This document shows positions 43,286-51,754 of a stretch of 64,000 bases of DNA, one piece after another; position 1 is the stretch's first letter, and each line of letters starts with the position of its first letter. The translations under genes were made by a program, and so were the position numbers. Origin of the DNA: Rosenbergiella nectarea (GTDB lineage: Bacteria > Pseudomonadota > Gammaproteobacteria > Enterobacterales > Enterobacteriaceae); contig NZ_FOGC01000001.1 of the NCBI RefSeq assembly GCF_900111105.1, positions 235,947 to 299,946 on the forward strand, read 5' to 3'. Below the pieces are notes generated by a model. It saw only the letters and a program-made list of their open reading frames with translations, searched no databases and had not been told where the DNA came from.

Positions 43286-43396
43286 TTAAGCAGCCCCAGC
43301 CTTTGAATAAGCGGATGCCATTTCTTCTATGATTGCATCCAGAAAGGCACTGAATGCTGTGAATAGCGCTTTTTTCAACATTCGCCAGTAGCTCAT
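43286..43396 (-). CDS. Small ORF, 36 residues, coupled to its upstream neighbour
   Basis: Reads MSYWRMLKKALFTAFSAFLD then a short acidic and Ala-rich tail ending SKAGAA. It starts by the ATGA overlap with the 42-residue frame upstream. One amphipathic or weakly hydrophobic helix is possible. No family recognised; support is the overlap and the ribosome site of its neighbour only. Confidence 0.4.
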   Translation of the reverse strand: MSYWRMLKKALFTAFSAFLDAIIEEMASAYSKAGAA

Positions 43397-43521
43397 TCCT
43401 TCCGTCCCCCCAAACCAGAGTTGCGAAGTGTTGAATGTACTTTAGCGAGTGCCTCATAGACGTTCTCAGAGCCTCTGTAAGCGATTTTTTTGAATTGGAA
43501 AGGGAATGACTTGCACTGCAT
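43393..43521 (-). CDS. Small ORF, 42 residues, with a strong ribosome site
   Basis: Reads MQCKSFPFQFKKIAYRGSEN and ends LGGRKE. GGAGGT stands 5 nt before the ATG, better than for most genes in this element, and its stop overlaps the next start. The net charge is basic. No family recognised. Coupled tiny genes of this kind occur in filamentous-phage-derived and satellite elements, which is only a suggestion. Confidence 0.45.
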   Translation of the reverse strand: MQCKSFPFQFKKIAYRGSENVYEALAKVHSTLRNSGLGGRKE

Positions 43522-43851
43522 GTTTACCTCCGTTGTGATTAATTCAACTTCCTTATACCGCCGGGGCTGATATTGTTGATTTATTGGGTTTTCCTTACGG
43601 GAGGCATGTGTTTTTTTTGCAATTTCACTGGATGAAGGGATTTGGATTATTCGCTGTCATCTAAACCATCTTGTAAGCCAACATGCAATTTCATAGATGA
43701 ATTTGAGTATAAAAGTATGTATAGGTATAGATAGACTATAAGAGGGTGTGTTGGGGGACGTATTTGACGTTTAAACGTTCCAAAATGCCATTATCGTTGT
43801 TACGACGCTGATATTGTTGGAACGTTTTTGATACGTGACTGCTTATAAGAC
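43522..43851. other. Non-coding stretch with direct and inverted repeats
   Basis: 330 bp without a gene. GCTGATATTGTTG occurs twice (43566-43578 and 43807-43819). AACGTTCCAA (43774-43783) and TTGGAACGTT (43817-43826) are inverted copies 33 bp apart, and ACGTTTAAACGT (43767-43778) is a 12-bp palindrome. The region separates the two minus-strand operons of the element and probably holds the promoter and operators of the left one, and the end of the right one. Confidence 0.5.
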
Positions 43852-44766
43852 TTATCGTCGGAGAAAAGCACGCCTAAATCTGAGAGTTCTGCCGTCTTGG
43901 CAAGGAATTCTAAGTCGCTCCAGCAGTACCTTTAGTTCTCTCAACCGCTGCTTTGGACGCCTCATCATAAACCAGCAGATATTATGATCACGCCCATAGG
44001 CAGAATGGGACGACTGGCTGGTAATCTCAAGCTCTGATGCTTGGAGTGATTCGCACGCTGTTCTCAGGCAATGAGCGTAACAATCCTCCAAACTTATCAG
44101 TCGCTTGAGCTGATCTAAAGCCTCAAACCAAAGTTCCTGCTCTTCATGCCTTACTCTGATTAGCTTAATGTCTGGGCAGTTTTTACGAAACCAGCGGTCT
44201 CTCTTCAGGTCGTTAATGCGATACCTTTCTAGTTTATGGGCTTTCTCGTCAAATTCGATAACGTACTGGCGAGTTATCGTTGAACCGCCCTTAGCTGAGA
44301 ATTTTTCCAGAATGTATGAATCAACTCTGTAGGGGCCAATAATTTTCTCACGCTCAATCTCATAATACTTATGTGTATGTATCCAGAAGTTTGTTAACAC
44401 AGGTTTTAATGCATCAAAAAATTGACCAGCAAAAGTGCTTTCATGAGTGGCAACGGGTAAAGCTATCCCCGATTTTTCCTCAATAGCTGCGACAAGATGC
44501 GTGTTTCGGCTGCTGTATATGCTGTAAGTCAGTAAAGCGAGAGCGTCACCTGCGTAAAGCCAGCCGGTTGATGTGGGGAACTGCCCACTAATAAACTCGT
44601 CAGAGCAACACTTAAGGATTTCGGGCGGTGCTTTGCTTAGCTTTGCATGAGTACGTTGCATCCACTGGCTAAAGCGTTTAGATGCAGGCACTTTTTTTCT
44701 CAAAAAAGCGACAGAAACCTGAGGGATTCCAGCGACGATGCGAAAAGCAGAATCGGGAAGCTTCAT
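43852..44766 (-). CDS. Protein with a PD-(D/E)XK nuclease-like core
   Basis: 304 residues. YRVDSYILEKF followed by YVIEFDEKAHKLERYRIND, RDRWF and KLIRVRHEEQELW has the D ... ExD/K ... strand-helix-strand order of Vsr/DUF559-like PD-(D/E)XK folds, roughly residues 145-215. Before it is a helical domain of unknown type, and the C terminus is very basic (RLRELKVLLERLRIP, RFRRAFLRR), suiting DNA contact. It starts 29 bp after the integrase stop with a good CTGGAG site, so the two are co-transcribed. It could be a helper of excision, a phage-type regulator or a defence nuclease. Confidence 0.5.
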   Translation of the reverse strand: MKLPDSAFRIVAGIPQVSVAFLRKKVPASKRFSQWMQRTHAKLSKAPPEILKCCSDEFISGQFPTSTGWLYAGDALALLTYSIYSSRNTHLVAAIEEKSGIALPVATHESTFAGQFFDALKPVLTNFWIHTHKYYEIEREKIIGPYRVDSYILEKFSAKGGSTITRQYVIEFDEKAHKLERYRINDLKRDRWFRKNCPDIKLIRVRHEEQELWFEALDQLKRLISLEDCYAHCLRTACESLQASELEITSQSSHSAYGRDHNICWFMMRRPKQRLRELKVLLERLRIPCQDGRTLRFRRAFLRR

Positions 44767-44795
44767 ATTGATGATCTCCAGTTAAATTATTTGCC

Positions 44796-46466
44796 TTATA
44801 CCGCTGGGAAACGCTTTTCCAGCCGCTCAAGGTTCAATCTGGGGATTTGTTCAATAGCATTACGTTGGGCCTCGACAGACTTCTCTCCGTAGCCGTGGCT
44901 CGCCTTTGCCCTATCGGGTGAGTTTTCGTTATGTCCGAGAATACTGTCTTGGATTTCTTCACGGATGTTCAGATCGCGGAACAGGGTAACGAGTGAGTGA
45001 CGGAAGCTGTGGGTCGGTTTGATACCCTCTCTGGTCAGGGCATGTTCACGGATGTAGTTACCCCACCAACGGGCGTAGTTGTATGAATATTTCCCGTTCA
45101 CTTCCGACTTATCGACAAACAATTGGTATGTTTGAGATTGGACGAAATCAAGGAAGCCCATCTCAATCAGGTGGCTGTGTATCGGGAATTGTCGCAAGTT
45201 ACCCATCTTGATCGACTGACCTTCACCCATCGCCAGCCTGAAGCAGGGAATTCCGTCCTCTTCCACGATATCGCCCCTACGAAGCTGAGCGATCTCTTCA
45301 ACGCGTGCTCCGCTGTAATAAAGAATTATCGGTATCCAGTACGCCATTGCACCGTGCGGTGTCGCTTCTCCGTTAAAGACGGGCAGGGAGAAGATACGGT
45401 GAATTTCATTCTGACTGAAAGACCTGACAACCGCCGGGCCAGCGACGACTTTGCGTTTTTTCAAGTTAGTAAGGGGGTTCTCGGCGAGCTTGCCATCCTC
45501 AACCGCGACCCTGAAGATCGACGACAACTCCTTCAGAATGTTCTCGACACGGGTGGGACTGATTTTCCTACCTTCGGCATTGACCTGCCTATGCAGTGGC
45601 ATTTGGCGAATAGCCTTCGATGGACGGGAAGGGAGCTTTTCAATCAGAGAACGAAAGTCTGCGAGGTCTGTTACGGTGATGTCTTTGACAGCCCTCTGGC
45701 CGATAAACTCGATGAAGCGGTTAGCCGATGTCGTATAGGCGATAATTCGCCTTTCTGCACGCAATGGCTCATGACGCTGAACGTGATCTTTATAGCGTGA
45801 GAACAGGTCCGCGAAGGTGAGGCTTTGAGGCTTTTCATCAGGCAATGAATCCAAGCCTTTACTTTTAGCGTACAGCCGGGGGCGAAAACTCAGAAGATAA
45901 GCATTCGTCAGATCGCAACGGCGTTCAGCTAGTCGCCAGGCCAGACGGTCTCTCCAGAGTGGAGTTAGGACGGTAGGCGTGTATTCGAGAGCTTCCTCCA
46001 GCTCAACGGCCATCAGTTTGCCGATGGATACGTTACGTTCTTCCTGCCATGTCTGTGACTTATAGCCGGGCTTACGTTGGCGGTCTTCCAGCCAGTCGTG
46101 AATCAGCCCATTTTCTGGCGAGTGAGTTAACCCCGTTTTACCATCGTACTGCTCTTCAACAACGTACCGCTCCCGGATTAGTTCGTCACGCTGCATTGTC
46201 TTTGAGGCCCATACGCCAGCAATCAGCTCGATATCCGCATCGGTTAACGATTGCTCTGCTTCAAGCTGTTTTTCAGCTAGTCGGAGTATCATGTCGATTT
46301 GGATGATTTTGGCGGGCGCACGCGTTCTGGCCTCATTCACGTCTTTCGTATCAAGAGTGAACTTGATTTCACGTTTATCGAGGATGCCAATCAGGTGTTT
46401 GGGTACGGCTTTACGAACGTGGTAAACGCCGAATCGGTTCTTTGTCGGTTGTATCATAATGCCCAT
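44796..46466 (-). CDS. Tyrosine-type integrase with DUF6538 N-terminal domain
   Basis: 556 residues. The N terminus (MIQPTKNRFGVYHVRKAVP) is the DUF6538 arm-binding type; the catalytic domain shows Arg in GARVEEIAQLRRGD, HSFRHSLVTLFRD, GHNENSPDRA and Tyr in SHGYGEKS. It is long for the family because of the helical middle domain. AGGTGG lies 6 nt before ATG 46466, which is preferred to a start further out. It stands about 130 bp from a 49-bp tRNA-Phe remnant, its probable attachment site. Confidence 0.9.
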   Translation of the reverse strand: MGIMIQPTKNRFGVYHVRKAVPKHLIGILDKREIKFTLDTKDVNEARTRAPAKIIQIDMILRLAEKQLEAEQSLTDADIELIAGVWASKTMQRDELIRERYVVEEQYDGKTGLTHSPENGLIHDWLEDRQRKPGYKSQTWQEERNVSIGKLMAVELEEALEYTPTVLTPLWRDRLAWRLAERRCDLTNAYLLSFRPRLYAKSKGLDSLPDEKPQSLTFADLFSRYKDHVQRHEPLRAERRIIAYTTSANRFIEFIGQRAVKDITVTDLADFRSLIEKLPSRPSKAIRQMPLHRQVNAEGRKISPTRVENILKELSSIFRVAVEDGKLAENPLTNLKKRKVVAGPAVVRSFSQNEIHRIFSLPVFNGEATPHGAMAYWIPIILYYSGARVEEIAQLRRGDIVEEDGIPCFRLAMGEGQSIKMGNLRQFPIHSHLIEMGFLDFVQSQTYQLFVDKSEVNGKYSYNYARWWGNYIREHALTREGIKPTHSFRHSLVTLFRDLNIREEIQDSILGHNENSPDRAKASHGYGEKSVEAQRNAIEQIPRLNLERLEKRFPAV

Positions 46467-46562
46467 TTTGTACCACCTTTCTGTACCACCGGGAAGCGAG
46501 GCCGATGGAGAAAATGAGGAGGTAACTACTGACAAATCAACAAATTATTGAGAAGAAAGCAA

Positions 46563-46587
46563 AAACCCCCGCATAAAGCGAGGGTTT
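46563..46587 (-). terminator. Terminator downstream of the tRNA-Phe 3' end
   Basis: On the minus strand AAACCCTCGC / GCGGGGGTTT with a TTTAT loop (one mismatch) is followed by more T. Position and shape fit the native terminator of a tRNA gene. Confidence 0.75.
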
Positions 46588-46594
46588 GGAATGT

Positions 46595-46643
46595 TGGTGC
46601 CCGGACTCGGAATCGAACCAAGGACACGGGGATTTTCAATCCC
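46595..46643 (-). repeat. Attachment-site remnant: 3' half of tRNA-Phe (newer copy)
   Basis: 49 bp identical to the enterobacterial tRNA-Phe from the CCA end through acceptor, T-arm, variable loop and the GAA anticodon loop, in minus orientation; identity ends after CAATCCC. The 5' half (D-arm) is missing, so it is not a working tRNA. It is the junction between the 7-kb element on the left and the conjugative element on the right. Confidence 0.92.
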
Positions 46644-46699
46644 TGATTTAAACACGTGTAGAACGTTTGTTACCTGTAAATAGTACACAGGTGATTTAT

Positions 46700-47578
46700 A
46701 TGCATGTAATTTCAGTAATTTCTACCAAAGGCGGTGAAGGTAAATCTACTCACTCCGCCAACCTGGCTGGCTTCTGTGCCGACGCTGGTCTCAAAACCCT
46801 CCTGATTGACGGCGACTATGCCCAGCCAACCGCCTCCAGTTACTATTCCTTACGCTATGAGGCACCATGCGGTCTTTACGAGATGCTGATGCAGACCGTA
46901 GATCTCAACCATCCCGAGCAACTGATTTCCCAGACCTGTATTGATAACCTTGATCTGATTATCTCTAATGATCCCCATGAGCAGCTCAAGACGTCCATGA
47001 TGCACGCACCGGATGGCCGCATTCGTCTGCGTAACTTACTCCAGCATCCGTTGTTTGCTGCTTACGATGTCATCATCATTGATTCACAGGGCGCTCGTTC
47101 CATCATGCTGGAACTGGTGCTGCTGGCAACGTCGCATACGGCAGTAGCGATGGTGAAGCCGGTGGTGCCGGATGTCCGGGAGTTCCTACGAGGAACGGTA
47201 ACACTGATGGAAGAACTCCTTCCTTATCGTGGGTTCGGCCTTACGCTGCCACCGATGAAAGTTCTGGTTAACTGCATGGATTACACCCTGCTGGCCGAAG
47301 AAGCGCTGAATGCATTAACCACGATTATTGCTGATGGAACGTATAGCAAAGCGGATATTCCACCCGTCACTCTACTTGAAACCCAAATCTACGATCTTGA
47401 AGTCTACAAGCTAGGCCATACGCGGGGGCAACCCGCTCATCGCCTTGAATACCAGACCGATCGCAAGAGTCTGCCAGCCGCGCAGACCATGCACGATCTG
47501 GCCTGTGAGTTGTTCCCCGAATGGCGCGACCGTTTTGATGCGGTACTGCAAAATCAGCCGAAGGGGGATAAAGAATGA
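46700..47578 (+). CDS. ParA-family ATPase of the integrative conjugative element
   Basis: 292 residues from the ATG with AGGTGA at good distance; the frame extends 33 nt further without a better start. STKGGEGKSTHSANLAG is the deviant Walker A of ParA/MinD proteins and VIIIDSQGARS the Walker B. In SPI-7/PAPI-like elements this ATPase is the first gene inside the end of the element and keeps the excised circle stable. ATGA overlap with the next gene. Confidence 0.9.
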   Translation: MHVISVISTKGGEGKSTHSANLAGFCADAGLKTLLIDGDYAQPTASSYYSLRYEAPCGLYEMLMQTVDLNHPEQLISQTCIDNLDLIISNDPHEQLKTSMMHAPDGRIRLRNLLQHPLFAAYDVIIIDSQGARSIMLELVLLATSHTAVAMVKPVVPDVREFLRGTVTLMEELLPYRGFGLTLPPMKVLVNCMDYTLLAEEALNALTTIIADGTYSKADIPPVTLLETQIYDLEVYKLGHTRGQPAHRLEYQTDRKSLPAAQTMHDLACELFPEWRDRFDAVLQNQPKGDKE

Positions 47579-47964
47579 AACTCTATCGTGCGACGTATAG
47601 CCTCTTAACTCGCGATGGTCGGGTAACCGTTGATGAGCAGTGGGTCTTTTTTGAAGCCGAAACCTACTCTGACGCGCTGGAAAAAATACCAGGATTACTG
47701 ATGGCAATGTGGGATTGTTGCGAGTCCCAGCTCAAAGTATGGAATCTGGTGCCAGATAACCAGCTTGTTGATCTCAGCATGGATATGGAGATTGATTCTC
47801 CCCGGGAGTGGCGTTTCTTTGAGGTCGGTTACTCCGCTGGTTCCACCGTTTATCTTGATGTCAAACGTAATGGCTGGTCATTGTTTCTTGCCTCCCTGTC
47901 CTGGCTGGCCCGTTTGAACACAGCTCTGGTCGAATGTCGTAGTACCGGAGGCCAGCATGAATAA
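47575..47964 (+). CDS. Conserved-position ICE protein of unknown function
   Basis: 129 residues, overlaps ParA by ATGA and the helicase by 8 bp. WFFEAETYSDALEKIPG-like and WSLFLASLSWLARLN segments give a mixed alpha/beta small protein with one amphipathic stretch near the C terminus. No family recognised; the tight overlaps on both sides support it being real. Confidence 0.75.
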   Translation: MKLYRATYSLLTRDGRVTVDEQWVFFEAETYSDALEKIPGLLMAMWDCCESQLKVWNLVPDNQLVDLSMDMEIDSPREWRFFEVGYSAGSTVYLDVKRNGWSLFLASLSWLARLNTALVECRSTGGQHE

Positions 47965-49309
47965 CACCAAACAGATATCGCCTCCGCATTCAATCAGCGC
48001 CGAACAAGCAGTCCTTGGCGGTTTGATGCTTGATAACGATCGCTGGGATGATATTGCAACGATTATTTCTGCTGACCTCTTTTATTCGCGGCCGCATGGC
48101 GTGATTCTCTCTGCGATGCAGACACTGCTACTTCAGAACAAGCCCATCGATCTGATCACGCTCGCCGAATCAATGGAGCAGCAAGGAACGCTGGAACAAT
48201 GTGGCGGTTTTGCCTATCTCGCGGAACTCTCCAAAAATACGCCCAGTGCGGCCAACATCGTTGCTTATGCTGAGTATGTTGCCAGCTATGGCCAGAAGCG
48301 CCAGTTGCTGGAACTGGGGCACGATCTGGTCAGGCAGGCCAGTGATGCCAGAAGTGACCTGATGGTATTACTGGACGAAGCTGAGCGCCGTATCTTCGCC
48401 ATTGCCGAACAGCCATCCCCGGATGGGGATGTTGATTTGCCTGCTTCACTGAAAACCTTCCTTAACCGGCTAGAGCAGCGTTGCGGCAGCGAAGATCTCA
48501 TTACCGGTACGCCTACAGGCTTTGCTCATCTAAATACGATGACCAGCGGCTTCCAGTCCAGTGATCTGATTCTGCTGGCTGGTCGCCCATCTATGGGGAA
48601 AACGGCGCTAGGGTTGGCATTTTGCGATGGAGCGTTGAATGAGCGTCCGGATATGGCAGTGCAGGTCTACAGCCTGGAAATGCCTACCGAGCAGCTACTG
48701 ATGCGCTTTACCTCCATGTTAGGGCGTGTTCCTCTGCAACACCTGCGCAATGGGGATATGCAGGATGAAGACTGGGTGCGGGTCAGTGCAGCCATGAAAG
48801 TCCTGCTTGAAGACTGGCAAGGTCGGCTGGTGATTGATGATTCCAGCTATATGACACCGGCGATCCTGCGCTCCCGGGTAAGAAAAAACATCCGTAAATA
48901 CGGTCATCCATCCCTGATTCTGCTGGATTACCTGCAACTGATGTGCTGCCCGGGGCATGAGAACCGGACGCAGGAGATTGCGGAAATATCCCGTTCACTC
49001 AAAGCGCTGGCGAAAGAAATTGGTTGTCCGGTGGTGGCGCTGTCACAGCTTAACCGGTCGCTGGAAAGTAGGTCGGATAAGCGTCCGAATAATGGCGATC
49101 TGCGTGACTCCGGGGCGCTGGAGCAGGATGCCGATCTGATTATGTTCGTCTACCGGGATGAAGTGTATGACGCCGATACGCATGAACCGGGCGTGGCTGA
49201 AATTATTCTTGGCAAGCAGCGTAACGGCCCAATTGGCACCGTAAAAGTACAGTATCAGGCGGAAATTACCCGTTTTGAGGATTTTAAAGGAGGTCGCTAT
49301 GACTTCTAA
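47957..49309 (+). CDS. dnaB: Replicative DNA helicase, DnaB type
   Basis: 450 residues. An N-terminal DnaB_N domain (EQAVLGGLMLDNDRWDD), then the RecA-type motor with Walker A GRPSMGKTALGL, LILLDYLQLM (Walker B) and VALSQLNRSLE with RPNNGDLRDSGALEQDADLI. It is the element's own copy, as in SPI-7-like ICEs, probably for replication of the excised form. It overlaps both neighbours. Confidence 0.95.
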   Translation: MNNTKQISPPHSISAEQAVLGGLMLDNDRWDDIATIISADLFYSRPHGVILSAMQTLLLQNKPIDLITLAESMEQQGTLEQCGGFAYLAELSKNTPSAANIVAYAEYVASYGQKRQLLELGHDLVRQASDARSDLMVLLDEAERRIFAIAEQPSPDGDVDLPASLKTFLNRLEQRCGSEDLITGTPTGFAHLNTMTSGFQSSDLILLAGRPSMGKTALGLAFCDGALNERPDMAVQVYSLEMPTEQLLMRFTSMLGRVPLQHLRNGDMQDEDWVRVSAAMKVLLEDWQGRLVIDDSSYMTPAILRSRVRKNIRKYGHPSLILLDYLQLMCCPGHENRTQEIAEISRSLKALAKEIGCPVVALSQLNRSLESRSDKRPNNGDLRDSGALEQDADLIMFVYRDEVYDADTHEPGVAEIILGKQRNGPIGTVKVQYQAEITRFEDFKGGRYDF

Positions 49310-50909
49310 GAAACCCAGCCAACTGGGCGAAAAGCTACTTCAGCGGGGCCGTACCCCGAATAATGAAAGCCCTGCCGTAGTGCTGCCGGTGAATGAAATA
49401 CCGATGGTTCTGGCGCTGGAGCAACTGCGTCCCAATCCGGATAACCCCCGAACGTCCCGCAATCCGAAATATGAAGATATCAAAGCGTCGATCCGTGCCC
49501 GGGGGCTGGATTCGGTGCCAAAAGTCACCAGAGATCCGGAAAGCACCGAGGATGTTTATATTTTCAGTGACGGCGGCAATACTCGCTATTCCATCCTAGC
49601 GGAACTGTATGCAGAAACAGGCGATGAGCGTTTTCGCCGTGTTCAGTGCATCGTGAAACCGTGGCCTGGACGTTTGCAGTGTGTTATCGGTCATCTGGCC
49701 GAGAATGATGTGCGTGGCGAGCTGTCATTTATTGAGAAAGCCTTTGGTATTGAGAAGGCGCGAGCTATTTATGAGGAACAACTGGGGCGAGAAGTTAGCC
49801 AGCGAGAGCTGGCCGATCTGCTGAAAGAGGCGGGTTATCCGGTTCATCATTCGAATATCAGCCGTATGGTGGCAACAATCGAATACCTCTGGCCGTGGAT
49901 GCCCAACCTGCTTAATTCGGGGCTGGGACGGCCCCAGATAACCCAGCTTATCGCGCTACGAACTGCGGCGGAAAAAGCCTGGCAAGCCTTCAGCCAGAAT
50001 GTCGCATTACCTCCGGAACAGGAATTTAATGATGTCTTTGGCGGTGTTTGTCGAGTTTTTGACGACCCGGAACACTACTCAGCCGACGTCCTTAAAGAAG
50101 AGCTGATTGCGGCCCTGCTGAAGGCAATGCCCGATCCGCAACTGACCTACGATAGCTGGTTGATTGAGCTTGATCCGCAGGAACAAAACCGCCGCAAACT
50201 GTTTGGCGAGCCGGAGCCGCTTCCCCGGCATATTCTGGATGCAGACAAAACCCATGATGAACCTTCACCACCACCGGTTGCGGAGTCACCCTCTGTTGCC
50301 ACTGATTCCGGATCAACGAGGAAAAAGCCAGTCACTATCGGGGGCGACTCCTCTGAGCATGTTGCCCAACAGCCTGATGAAGAACAGTTGGATCTTTATG
50401 ATGGGAATATCTCCCTTGATTCAACACCTGACTTACCCGACATTCTTCCGGGCGCTGAGCCAGAGCCTGCTGATGGTGACGATCCGCTTCTGGAACCGCC
50501 TGCAAATACCATCACTTGTGCCGCGAACGGGCTGGAGCCGGTCACCGATATCTGGCATATCCCGGCGTTACAGGATGATGTTGAACATCTACAGGACATC
50601 GCGTTTCGTCTAGCGTTCGAACTGGCGGAGGTGATGGGGATTGAATCTATTATTCAGGAAGATAAATCTCTCCTGGGCGTAGGCTATTCTCTCCCGCCAA
50701 ATGCGAACGGTGAGCTGCTGGCCGCATTGTGCGGTGGTGGATCTTATACCCCGTTATCGACACTAAGCGGGTTTCTTCTCGGTGCGTCCAGTCCCTTTGA
50801 TGAACCCTTGCTCAATGATGTGTATGCGGTGAAATTCTTGCGTTTAATCAGGGTAGTGCGCCGGTTGCGCGAACTGCAACGTCAGACATTCAGGGAGGGC
50901 GCAGCATGA
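49299..50909 (+). CDS. ParB-family protein of the ICE
   Basis: 536 residues from ATG 49299, preceded by AAGGAGG; it overlaps dnaB by 11 bp. Residues about 30-130 are a ParB/Srx-like CTP-binding domain (LRPNPDNPRTSRNPKYEDIKAS, then FSDGGNTRYSILAEL). A helix-turn-helix follows (GREVSQRELADLLKEAGYPV). A long acidic, Pro/Ser-rich linker (about residues 300-400) leads to a C-terminal helical part. Much larger than chromosomal ParB and typical of this ICE family. Confidence 0.88.
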   Translation: MTSKKPSQLGEKLLQRGRTPNNESPAVVLPVNEIPMVLALEQLRPNPDNPRTSRNPKYEDIKASIRARGLDSVPKVTRDPESTEDVYIFSDGGNTRYSILAELYAETGDERFRRVQCIVKPWPGRLQCVIGHLAENDVRGELSFIEKAFGIEKARAIYEEQLGREVSQRELADLLKEAGYPVHHSNISRMVATIEYLWPWMPNLLNSGLGRPQITQLIALRTAAEKAWQAFSQNVALPPEQEFNDVFGGVCRVFDDPEHYSADVLKEELIAALLKAMPDPQLTYDSWLIELDPQEQNRRKLFGEPEPLPRHILDADKTHDEPSPPPVAESPSVATDSGSTRKKPVTIGGDSSEHVAQQPDEEQLDLYDGNISLDSTPDLPDILPGAEPEPADGDDPLLEPPANTITCAANGLEPVTDIWHIPALQDDVEHLQDIAFRLAFELAEVMGIESIIQEDKSLLGVGYSLPPNANGELLAALCGGGSYTPLSTLSGFLLGASSPFDEPLLNDVYAVKFLRLIRVVRRLRELQRQTFREGAA

Positions 50910-51148
50910 AAGCTGACTGGGTTGATGAGGCGCAGGAAGTGACCCAACTGATGGTCGATAGCCAGGTCGAGCGGATTCGCTCTTCGTTGATATCACCGGC
51001 GATATCGTCTGCTGAATGCGAACTCTGTGGACATGAGATCCCGGAGGCCCGTCGCAGAGCTGTTCCGGGCGTCAGGCTGTGCGTTGAATGCCAGACTATT
51101 GCTGAGTTTCGGCGGCGTGTTGGATATGGAGGATACGATGAAAGCTGA
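50906..51148 (+). CDS. TraR/DksA-like C4 zinc-finger protein
   Basis: 80 residues. CELCGHEIPEARRRAVPGVR followed by LCVECQ is the four-Cys zinc finger of the TraR/DksA family, with a short N-terminal helix. Plasmid TraR binds RNA polymerase in the secondary channel. ATGA overlap with the ParB gene. Confidence 0.88.
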   Translation: MKADWVDEAQEVTQLMVDSQVERIRSSLISPAISSAECELCGHEIPEARRRAVPGVRLCVECQTIAEFRRRVGYGGYDES

Positions 51149-51233
51149 AGCCACATCATGGATCGTTATTCTGCTTTGTTTTCTGGCATGGGCTGTTGAT
51201 ATTGCGATTATTTATGGAGGGCGTGCGCAATGA
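51138..51233 (+). CDS. Small single-span membrane protein
   Basis: 31 residues: MKAEATS, one hydrophobic span (WIVILLCFLAWAVDIAIIY) and GGRAQ. GGAGG lies 5-6 nt before the ATG; it overlaps the zinc-finger gene by 11 bp and the next gene by ATGA, which supports translation. No known function. Confidence 0.55.
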   Translation: MKAEATSWIVILLCFLAWAVDIAIIYGGRAQ

Positions 51234-51754
51234 ATGCACTGTTAACGCAGATAGTTATGGAACTGAAGTCGGGCAATATCCGACGTTGTGAGGCAATGGG
51301 GTTAACTCTGGAAGAGATCCAAGAACTAAACAGCCTGACCGTTGAGGATCTGCATTATCTGGTAAATACACAGGTATCGCTTCTGACCTTCCGCATCAAC
51401 CATACCAACCTGAACACCTTGCTGGCGCAGGCCCGTCGTGAGCAGACCCGGACACAGCGTATCGACAGAGCGTTAACACTGGGTGGCTCTATCGAGCTGA
51501 TGCAGCATTTTTTCGGCCTGACGGCGACGGAAGTCAGTTCCCGGCGACGCCTAGTTGGCGTTGTGACCAAGCAGGGGCGCAGCCAGATCCCCACAGAAGA
51601 GCAGGAAGTGGCGGTGTGGCAGCAGTGGAAGGCATCGAACGTTGACAACATGGAATCACTGGATGCGCTGGAAGCCATGATGTTAATTGCTGAGCAGCAG
51701 AATATTTCGTTAACCGCAGTCTGGACGTTAACCAAAGGATGGAGTGCCGCCTGA
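51230..51754 (+). CDS. DUF2857 family ICE protein
   Basis: 174 residues. LTQIVMELKSGNIRRCEAMG at the N terminus and SSRRRLVGVVTKQGRSQIP in the middle match the DUF2857 proteins found at this point in SPI-7/PAPI-type elements, where they precede the STY4528 gene. All-helical, without a known activity. Ends in a TGATG overlap with the next start. Confidence 0.8.
   Translation: MNALLTQIVMELKSGNIRRCEAMGLTLEEIQELNSLTVEDLHYLVNTQVSLLTFRINHTNLNTLLAQARREQTRTQRIDRALTLGGSIELMQHFFGLTATEVSSRRRLVGVVTKQGRSQIPTEEQEVAVWQQWKASNVDNMESLDALEAMMLIAEQQNISLTAVWTLTKGWSAA

Noticed and set aside
45123..45800. A 225-codon plus-strand frame inside the integrase.
   Set aside because: It lies antisense to a well-supported integrase and resembles no family.
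46595..46680. A working tRNA-Phe gene at the newer site.
   Set aside because: Identity stops inside the anticodon stem and the 5' half is replaced by element DNA.
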